Positions 1-3,956 of a stretch of 9,284 nt of DNA are shown here, piece after piece; positions within the stretch are counted from its first letter, which is position 1; each line of letters opens with the position of its first letter. Under the pieces are notes generated by a model. It saw only the letters and a list, made by a program, of their open reading frames with translations, was not told where the DNA came from and made no database searches. The stretch is taken from assembly GCA_002315495.1 (NCBI GenBank), contig DCGJ01000077.1, positions 1-9,284 of the forward strand, in the 5' to 3' direction. A program made the translations under genes and the position numbers. This stretch comes from Lachnoclostridium sp. UBA1781 (GTDB lineage: Bacteria; Bacillota; Clostridia; Lachnospirales; Lachnospiraceae).

Positions 1-42
1 GATGCTGGTAAGGCACTTGTTGCTGCAGGTCCTCAGCTCTAA
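1..42 (+). CDS. 3' end of an unidentified gene (partial, 13 codons)
   Basis: The first frame of the + strand is open from the window edge and reads DAGKALVAAGPQL, then TAA at 40-42. It is followed after about 45 bases by a strong + strand intrinsic terminator, which is how a gene end would look. The residues (small, hydrophobic, with glycines) resemble the C-terminus of a soluble enzyme or binding protein, but 13 residues are too few to name a family. Between the stop and the terminator lies a small hairpin (45-65) with a GCAA tetraloop: CGAA, a bulged T, CCTC, GCAA, GAGG, TTCG. If the call is right, this gene converges tail to tail on the GH43 gene. Confidence 0.45.
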   Translation, partial: DAGKALVAAGPQL

Positions 43-88
43 TTCGAATCCTCGCAAGAGGTTCGTCGGTTGAATAAGACGATATAAC

Positions 89-121
89 AAAAGCGCTTCC
101 GCATTGCGGAGGCGCTTTTTT
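89..121 (+). terminator. Rho-independent terminator of the upstream + strand gene
   Basis: A 14-bp stem pairs AAAAGCGCTTCCGC (89-102) with GCGGAGGCGCTTTT (106-119) around an ATT loop, with one G-U pair, and runs into a T tract (116-121). The matching run of A on the 5' side means it may also work for transcription from the other direction. Confidence 0.85.
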
Positions 122-133
122 ACATGGCGATTC

Positions 134-161
134 AAAAAAGCGCTCCTTTGGGAGCGCTTTT
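134..161 (-). terminator. Rho-independent terminator of the GH43 gene
   Basis: AAAAGCGCTCC (136-146) pairs perfectly with GGAGCGCTTTT (151-161) around a 4-base loop. Read on the minus strand the stem is followed by six T (139-134). It starts only 6 bases after the GH43 stop codon. With the terminator at 89-121 it makes a face-to-face pair separating two convergent genes. Confidence 0.85.
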
Positions 162-166
162 CAATG

Positions 167-1600
167 CTAATCAAACGTAAATCGGTCAAATGCTCCAACT
201 TCCTCTCCATCCTTACCAAGGAACTGGAAGTAGATTGCATGCTTTCCGACTGCAGGAGCATTTAGCTCAAAGGTCTTCTCTGTCTCATTACAGCAGATAT
301 CGCTGCTTGCAATGATGCGTCCACGATAAGAATCGATACGGACATTCACCGTAAGGCACTTATGCTCGCCCATAACGACGGTAACCGTCTTCGGAGTATT
401 GGCGCCGAACTGAAGATAACGGAAGCCAACCGTAATTCCGGAACTCATATTTACAACCGGGGTAGAGATGTCATCGCGAACCTCGTAGCTTGGCTCAATG
501 TAAGCCTCGGTCGCACCGCCATAGATATGGCAGGCATAACCGGCGGAGATCCATTTTCTTGCGTCCAAACCATTCACGTGCGGTCCCTGGGAGGTCATCT
601 CCACAGGCTTCGAGGAAACCGGCTCGCCCTCAAGGAACTTTACATCGCCGATGTAGAGGTTTCCATCCGTTCCCATTGCTACGTCGATTGGTTCCAGCAT
701 TGCCTGACGGGAGAACTCATTCACACCGGTCTGACGATGATAGAAAATGTACCATTTGCCGTTCACTTCCATGATCGAGCCATGATTGTTACCCCAGCGA
801 TATGTCATCGTTCCGCGACCGTCTGCATCCTTCAAAATCTCGCCGCCATTGAAGCTGATGTCGCCACCGTCATGGAACGGCCCGAATGGACTGTCACTGA
901 AACGGTAGGAAAGGAAACCGTTATTTGGCGCGAATACGCCAAGTTCAGGAACCGGCTTTTCGTAACGCTTAGAGTAAAGGTACACGTACTTGCCCATTAC
1001 CTTGCGCGGGCTGCTTGCCTCGAAAAATGCGTCAATCAGATTGATGTGTCCATCGTCGGTCGGGTCCCACGGGCAAGTGGAATGGCCAAGCGGATTGGAA
1101 ACAAGCGTCTCCATCTTCATGGTAGCCATATCATCTTCCATCTCCACAATATAGCATGGTGCTGCACATCCGCCCCAGTAAGCATAAACCTTGCCGTCAT
1201 CGTCCACCAGCACGCCAGGGTCAAATCCAAGCTTTGTCTCGACCGGATGTTCAAATGGTCCCCACGGTGTCTTCGAAGAAGCAACCACAACGAGACTTCC
1301 GCAACGCTCGGCTGCATACATATAATAGGTATCGCCCTTCTTTACAACATCCGGCGCGTACAAAATGGAATCGTAATGTGTTTCATAAGCAACTCCATGG
1401 TAAGTCCAGTTCGTCAAATCATCCACCGGTGCCGACCACACAACGTAGTTTCTACCGCAATACTTGTCTTTCTCAATATCATGAGAACCATACACATAAA
1501 CGCGCTTCTCTCCATTATGTTCAAATACTCTCGGCTCTCCGTCCGGAACATGTTCCCAAAGCGCCATGTACGGATTCGCACCCTTAATATACTCTTTCAT
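167..1600 (-). CDS. Glycoside hydrolase family 43 enzyme with C-terminal CBM6-like domain
   Basis: A 477-residue protein that probably removes arabinose or xylose units from plant-cell-wall oligosaccharides. Family 43 has a five-bladed beta-propeller with three catalytic acids. Visible candidates are the general base D20 in VPDGEPRVF, the pKa-setting D127 in GFDPGVLVDDDG, and the general acid E194 in FFEASSPRK. H273 in NNHGSIMEV fits the conserved active-site histidine. The propeller occupies about residues 8-325. Residues 346-477 look like a beta-sandwich carbohydrate-binding module of the CBM6 type (VGFRYLQFG near 391; GKHAIYFQFLG and FDRFTFD at the end). No signal peptide is present, so it should act in the cytoplasm on imported oligosaccharides. 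The start is fixed by AAGGAGGT at 1606-1613. It stands alone, without a sugar transporter or regulator beside it. Family is secure; exact substrate is not. Confidence 0.88.
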   Translation of the reverse strand: MKEYIKGANPYMALWEHVPDGEPRVFEHNGEKRVYVYGSHDIEKDKYCGRNYVVWSAPVDDLTNWTYHGVAYETHYDSILYAPDVVKKGDTYYMYAAERCGSLVVVASSKTPWGPFEHPVETKLGFDPGVLVDDDGKVYAYWGGCAAPCYIVEMEDDMATMKMETLVSNPLGHSTCPWDPTDDGHINLIDAFFEASSPRKVMGKYVYLYSKRYEKPVPELGVFAPNNGFLSYRFSDSPFGPFHDGGDISFNGGEILKDADGRGTMTYRWGNNHGSIMEVNGKWYIFYHRQTGVNEFSRQAMLEPIDVAMGTDGNLYIGDVKFLEGEPVSSKPVEMTSQGPHVNGLDARKWISAGYACHIYGGATEAYIEPSYEVRDDISTPVVNMSSGITVGFRYLQFGANTPKTVTVVMGEHKCLTVNVRIDSYRGRIIASSDICCNETEKTFELNAPAVGKHAIYFQFLGKDGEEVGAFDRFTFD

Positions 1601-1634
1601 AAGTTACCTCCTTGTATTCGCTTTCGCACCTTTT

Positions 1635-1662
1635 AGGATACTCCATTCCATTTCAAAAGCAA
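1635..1662 (-). promoter_or_regulatory. Weak candidate promoter for the GH43 gene
   Basis: On the minus strand, TTGCTT (1662-1657) and TATCCT (1640-1635) are separated by 16 bases. The -35 match is poor and the -10 match moderate. It is the best pair I can see between the ribosome binding site and the upstream remnant, and it would give a leader of about 25-30 bases. Confidence 0.22.
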
Positions 1663-1693
1663 ATAGAGTAATCCTCTACATATATGTATTTTC

Positions 1694-1819
1694 TTATTGC
1701 TTCTCTTTGATTCCGGAAAGCTCCTTCACTCCACGTGCTAACAAGCTCCACCAGTAACAACCGGGTTCTTGAAAACCGGTCCATCCTTTTCCATTCCTTT
1801 CCTGATTTCGCTCCAACAA
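1694..1819 (-). pseudogene. Short decayed reading frame (gene 3' remnant)
   Basis: Between the hypothetical gene and GH43, one minus-strand frame is open for 41 codons and ends in TAA (1694-1696). Its residues look protein-like, including GFQEPGCYWWSLL and then RGVKELSGIKEKQ. The frame is closed upstream by TAG (1820-1822), has no ATG, and no convincing ribosome binding site precedes the TTG codons at its head. It lies 25 bases after the stop of the hypothetical gene, in a different frame. This fits the tail of a gene whose front has been lost, although a chance open frame cannot be excluded. I do not recognise the family. Confidence 0.3.
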
Positions 1820-1844
1820 CTAATTCCGTAAGGTCATCACAAGC

Positions 1845-2435
1845 CTAGTCATGGTTTCTTTTTTTCTTAAATTCATCCGAGCAAACATAAGCAAATCGCT
1901 CTGCATTCATAGTTTTCACTTCGTCTGCCCTATGATTCATTACCTCTATAGGAATATGACAAGCAGACTTATAATAATCCGGAACCGGCTTATCAAATGC
2001 TATATTCATATATTGTTCAGAAGCCACTCGAATTCTTTTCGCATAGTCACCATAAAAGCATAAAATGGAATAACCACTTCCCCATCCGTCAGCTAAGGCA
2101 CTTCCTGTCATCGACTCCATTACCATCAACTTTGCAAAATCATCCATAAATGGACAATCCTCGAATATCTGCACCGCTCTCTCGGCATAACTCTCGTATT
2201 TCTTATCCCTTTTCCCTAACTTACTAAGGAGAGTATCAAAAGAAAATGCTGATTTTTCCGGTTCTTCATAAATTCTCTTTGATAGTACCTCCATATATTC
2301 CATACAGAATTGTGATTTCATATCAGGATCCACAAGATTTTGAAAAGCTGAATATTTCACCGCATTTGTGTTGAACATATTATAATCACTGCATAAATTT
2401 TGAAAAAAGAAGTCCTTTGCTTCCTGTATCGTCAT
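1845..2435 (-). CDS. Hypothetical soluble protein, 196 residues
   Basis: I do not recognise this protein. It has no signal peptide or membrane segment. The sequence is charged and rich in predicted helices, with aromatic clusters (GWGSGYSILCFYGDYAKRI around 117-135; VPDYYKSACH around 151-160) and a basic end (KKKRNHD). Five cysteines are scattered, without a metal-site pattern. The start is supported by AGGAGA (2441-2446), 5 bases before the ATG. Its DNA is visibly richer in A and T than the GH43 and NUDIX genes on either side, with many AAA, TAT and ATA codons, which may indicate recent acquisition. A remnant frame lies just downstream. The isolated, AT-rich, single-gene setting would fit an accessory or immunity-type gene, but nothing in the sequence proves that. 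Confidence 0.75.
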   Translation of the reverse strand: MTIQEAKDFFFQNLCSDYNMFNTNAVKYSAFQNLVDPDMKSQFCMEYMEVLSKRIYEEPEKSAFSFDTLLSKLGKRDKKYESYAERAVQIFEDCPFMDDFAKLMVMESMTGSALADGWGSGYSILCFYGDYAKRIRVASEQYMNIAFDKPVPDYYKSACHIPIEVMNHRADEVKTMNAERFAYVCSDEFKKKRNHD

Positions 2436-2516
2436 TTGATTCTCCTGTTCTTGACATATTACGCATAGTTGGTAATGAAAGTGTTGCTCTGCCCATTAGC
2501 AGATTCTTTCACTTGT

Positions 2517-2525
2517 AATATACCA
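2517..2525 (-). promoter_or_regulatory. Extended -10 promoter candidate for the hypothetical gene
   Basis: The minus strand reads TGGTATATT, an extended -10 element (TG, one base, then TATATT at 2522-2517). There is no good -35 hexamer at the usual distance, which is acceptable for an extended -10 promoter. Transcription would begin near 2510, giving a leader of about 75 bases. Confidence 0.35.
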
Positions 2526-2636
2526 TATCCTAACAGATTCTTCTCTCTTTTTTCAAGACGATTTATAACGAATCGTATCGAAACCGCTCCCTAAGGTTTC
2601 AAAAACCAGAAAGCTATGGAATCTTCTCTCAATCCG

Positions 2637-2645
2637 TGTTAGAAT
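2637..2645 (+). promoter_or_regulatory. Extended -10 promoter candidate for the NUDIX gene
   Basis: TGTTAGAAT is an extended -10 element (TG, T, TAGAAT at 2640-2645). The sequence 17 bases upstream (TGGAAT) is only a weak -35. Transcription would begin near 2652, about 48 bases before the chosen ATG at 2700. Confidence 0.35.
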
Positions 2646-2699
2646 GATGCTCGGTAATTTGAGTTACGTATATGAATGACAGTAAAAGGAGAAATCCCT

Positions 2700-3209
2700 A
2701 TGAGCATGGAAGAATTGATCGATATTTATGATGAGAACCGAGCATTTACCGGCATGACCATTCCGAGAAAAACAAAACTCGAGAAGGGACAGTACATGCT
2801 GTATGCGCTGGCACTGATTGAGGATACAACCGGTCGAATCCTGATTACCAAGCGAGCAATGGACAAGAAGTGGGCTCCGGGCAGTTGGGAGATTCCGGGC
2901 GGCGGTGCGCATGCCGGAGAAACCTCCGTCGATGCCGTTTGTCGAGAGGCTTACGAAGAGACCGGAATCAAGGTCCTTCCGGAAGATGTTCGCGTGCTTT
3001 ATTCCTACCGAAACGATGACCCAAAGGGAGATAACTACTTTAATGACATCTTCCTCTGTAGGGCCGATTTTACCATCGACCAGGTACGGACGCAGGAAAG
3101 CGAAGTGATTGATGTAAAGCTTGCTACGTTCGAAGAAATTAAGGCTCTTCATGAAGCTGACGGCTTCCTTCACTATGAAAGAATCTGCAAGGCTTTGGCA
3201 AACCGATAG
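2700..3209 (+). CDS. NUDIX hydrolase
   Basis: A 169-residue cytoplasmic pyrophosphohydrolase of the NUDIX superfamily, which cleaves nucleoside diphosphates linked to another group and needs a divalent metal. The full Nudix box GX5EX7REUXEEXGU is present at residues 68-90: G68, E74 (in GGGAHAGE), then REAYEETGI at 82-90, with E83, E86 and E87 as metal ligands. The first strands contain ALALIEDTTGRILITKR and the KWAPGSWEIPGGG approach to the box. Length is normal for a single-domain member. The start at 2700 is chosen because AAAGGAG (2685-2691) lies 8 bases before it; an in-frame ATG at 2676 has no ribosome binding site and would add 8 residues. The N-terminus (MEELIDIYDENR) is reminiscent of NUDIX proteins related to isopentenyl-diphosphate isomerase, but the substrate is unknown. 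It is monocistronic and closed by a terminator. Confidence 0.9.
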   Translation: MSMEELIDIYDENRAFTGMTIPRKTKLEKGQYMLYALALIEDTTGRILITKRAMDKKWAPGSWEIPGGGAHAGETSVDAVCREAYEETGIKVLPEDVRVLYSYRNDDPKGDNYFNDIFLCRADFTIDQVRTQESEVIDVKLATFEEIKALHEADGFLHYERICKALANR

Positions 3210-3220
3210 TTTGTGAGATC

Positions 3221-3254
3221 AGACGGCTACCCGATCCCTCGGGCTGCCGTCTTT
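3221..3254 (+). terminator. Hairpin terminator after the NUDIX gene
   Basis: AGACGGC (3221-3227) pairs with GCCGTCT (3246-3252), and CCCGA (3230-3234) with TCGGG (3239-3243), with a 2-by-2 internal loop and a TCCC-type loop. The T tract is only three bases (3252-3254), so termination may be leaky. It lies 11 bases after the stop codon. Its 3' arm overlaps the degenerate third copy of the 42-bp repeat. Confidence 0.6.
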
Positions 3255-3341
3255 CGCATGGTTATACTCTCTTTTTGATTGGTTGGCGCCGTCTCACGCG
3301 TTATTGCACCTCTTCGGGGGATGGTTGGCGCCGTCTCACGC
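3238..3341. repeat. 42-bp-spaced direct repeat, two perfect cores plus one degenerate
   Basis: The 20-base core TGGTTGGCGCCGTCTCACGC occurs identically at 3280-3299 and 3322-3341, exactly 42 bp apart. Exactly 42 bp before the first copy, at 3238-3257, a degenerate core keeps GCCGTCT, then CGC, and matches at 11 of 20 positions. The intervening bases are not conserved. Because 42 is a multiple of 3, the minus strand can be read as three 14-residue units (RETAPT, RETAPT, RKTAAR), but without a ribosome binding site I do not call this a gene. Confidence 0.8.
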
Positions 3342-3362
3342 ATGTTTGAAACATCCTTTTTC

Positions 3363-3674
3363 GGCGGAAAGAAACACTCGATCCACATCCGCCTATGCTG
3401 TCTTTCCATTTTTCCTGTTTTTCATGAAGCACGCCCATAAAAAAGCAACTAAAATAGGCGGAGTCCTCCATTCGTTCATTCTCCGCCTATAAAAACATCT
3501 CATTGTATCTACATTAATAGAATCACCCGCTAAAAACCAACACAAAAGTAGGCGATTTTGTCCAAAGTTTCTATTTCCGCTTAAATTGCCATGTTGATTT
3601 CAAAAAAAACGAGAACCAGACACCGCTGATTCTCAAAAAAACCGGCGGAGTCTTCAATTCTAGTGATTTCCGCC
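3363..3674. repeat. Degenerate 94-bp tandem array of GGCGGA-N19-TCCGCC modules
   Basis: Four modules, each 31 bases long, have inverted arms GGCGGA and TCCGCC: 3363-3393, 3457-3487, 3551-3581 (arms GGCGAT and TCCGCT) and 3644-3674. Starts are 94, 94 and 93 bases apart. The 19-base interior differs between copies, although copies two and four share GGCGGAGTC. In the second copy the arms extend to 10 bp (ATAGGCGGAG with CTCCGCCTAT). The third keeps 6 pairs including a G-U, so pairing survives the base changes. The linkers also retain similarity: CATAAAAAAGCAACTAAAATA before copy two is matched by a related A-rich CAAC/AAAA stretch before copy three. This is an old, diverging tandem repeat, not a CRISPR array. 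Its function is unknown. Confidence 0.75.
3602..3634 (-). terminator. Terminator-like hairpin on the minus strand inside the repeat region
   Basis: On the minus strand GAGAA (3634-3630) pairs with TTCTC (3615-3611), with a 1-by-1 mismatch and then CAG/CTG inside. The stem is followed by one G and eight T (3609-3602). It faces the same way as the ABC fusion gene but lies about 300 bases beyond that gene's own terminator. It would end either read-through or an unrecognised transcript from 3635-3908. Confidence 0.45.
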
Positions 3675-3693
3675 TAATCGCGCCAATAAACTC

Positions 3694-3756
3694 TCTTTTC
3701 AGCCATGTTTTATATCTTTTCAACCATGGTTTATCTTTTTTCAGCCATGGTTTATC
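3694..3756. repeat. Three 21-bp tandem repeats with a CCATGG core
   Basis: Units at 3694-3714, 3715-3735 and 3736-3756 follow the pattern TCTTTTCAGCCATGGTTTATC with few changes. The first has CATGTT instead of CATGGT; the second has CAACCATGG, making the 10-base palindrome AACCATGGTT. There are no gaps or spacing changes. The block overlaps what would be the linker of the fourth 94-bp unit. Confidence 0.85.
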
Positions 3757-3759
3757 CCG

Positions 3760-3901
3760 CTACTTGATCTCAATTTTCCCATCCAAGGCTTCATGTCCCT
3801 CTCTCACCTTCTGATTTCTCCATCAACCCCCAAGTCTTCACCTTTTCTCCATCTCTCCCAAAAGCCACCCTTATCTCCCACAGAATTCCGACTTCTATCC
3901 A
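3760..3901 (-). pseudogene. Possible frameshifted gene remnant, purine-rich strand
   Basis: The minus-strand frame 3901-3791 is open and reads like protein (ILWEIRVAFGRDGEKVKTWG), ending in TGA (3791-3793). One base out of frame, the reading continues from 3795 as HEALDGKIEIK and ends with TAG (3760-3762). It has no ATG or ribosome binding site at its head, and it lies directly after the ABC gene terminator. A chance open frame in a GA-rich strand is a serious alternative. Confidence 0.18.
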
Positions 3902-3904
3902 TCA

Positions 3905-3930
3905 AAACAGAGGCCGCTTTCGCGGCCTCT
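3905..3930 (-). terminator. Rho-independent terminator of the ABC fusion gene
   Basis: AGAGGCCGC (3909-3917) and GCGGCCTCT (3922-3930) form a perfect 9-bp GC-rich stem. Read on the minus strand the loop is GAAA, a stable GNRA tetraloop, and the stem is followed by G and TTTT (3907-3904). It lies 27 bases past the stop codon at 3957-3959. Confidence 0.85.
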
Positions 3931-3956
3931 AAATAAATCATATTTCTATTCAAAAA

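Larger units (their letters stand above)
3255..3908. other. Gene-free, repeat-rich intergenic region
   Basis: About 650 bases between the NUDIX terminator and the terminator of the ABC fusion gene hold no reading frame with a start codon, ribosome binding site and protein-like composition. The stretch carries three repeat families (42-bp, about 94-bp and 21-bp spacing), a 13-base palindrome ATGTTT-G-AAACAT (3342-3354), a minus-strand terminator-like hairpin (3602-3634), and a purine-rich (minus strand) segment at 3757-3908 with a broken reading frame. Short open frames crossing it in both directions are side effects of the repeats. Confidence 0.75.

Noticed and set aside
41..65. tRNA fragment, from the TTCGAATCC T-loop-like sequence
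   Set aside because: No acceptor stem, anticodon arm or CCA can be placed around it. The bases form a small GCAA-loop hairpin instead.
362..1636. 424-residue + strand open frame opposite the GH43 gene
   Set aside because: It is a shadow of the GH43 gene, with unnatural composition (Ile, His, Arg and Asn excess) and no ribosome binding site.
2676..2699. Upstream ATG as start of the NUDIX gene
   Set aside because: It has no ribosome binding site, and the AAAGGAG at 2685-2691 would lie inside the coding region; it is well placed for ATG 2700.
3227..3492. Short open frames on both strands over the 42-bp repeats
   Set aside because: They exist because 42 is a multiple of 3. They run into the NUDIX terminator or through hairpin modules and have no ribosome binding site.
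3363..3674. CRISPR array, because of regularly spaced short palindromic units
   Set aside because: CRISPR repeats are nearly identical and spacers unrelated. Here the 31-base units differ in their interiors while the linkers retain some similarity, and no cas gene is present.
3571..3759. 63-codon open minus-strand frame through the 21-bp repeats and the fourth hairpin module
   Set aside because: No ATG and no ribosome binding site. The heptad pattern follows directly from the 21-bp DNA period.
3757..3908. Riboswitch or leader RNA in the purine-rich segment
   Set aside because: No known riboswitch core could be matched, and the segment lies downstream of a gene, not before one.
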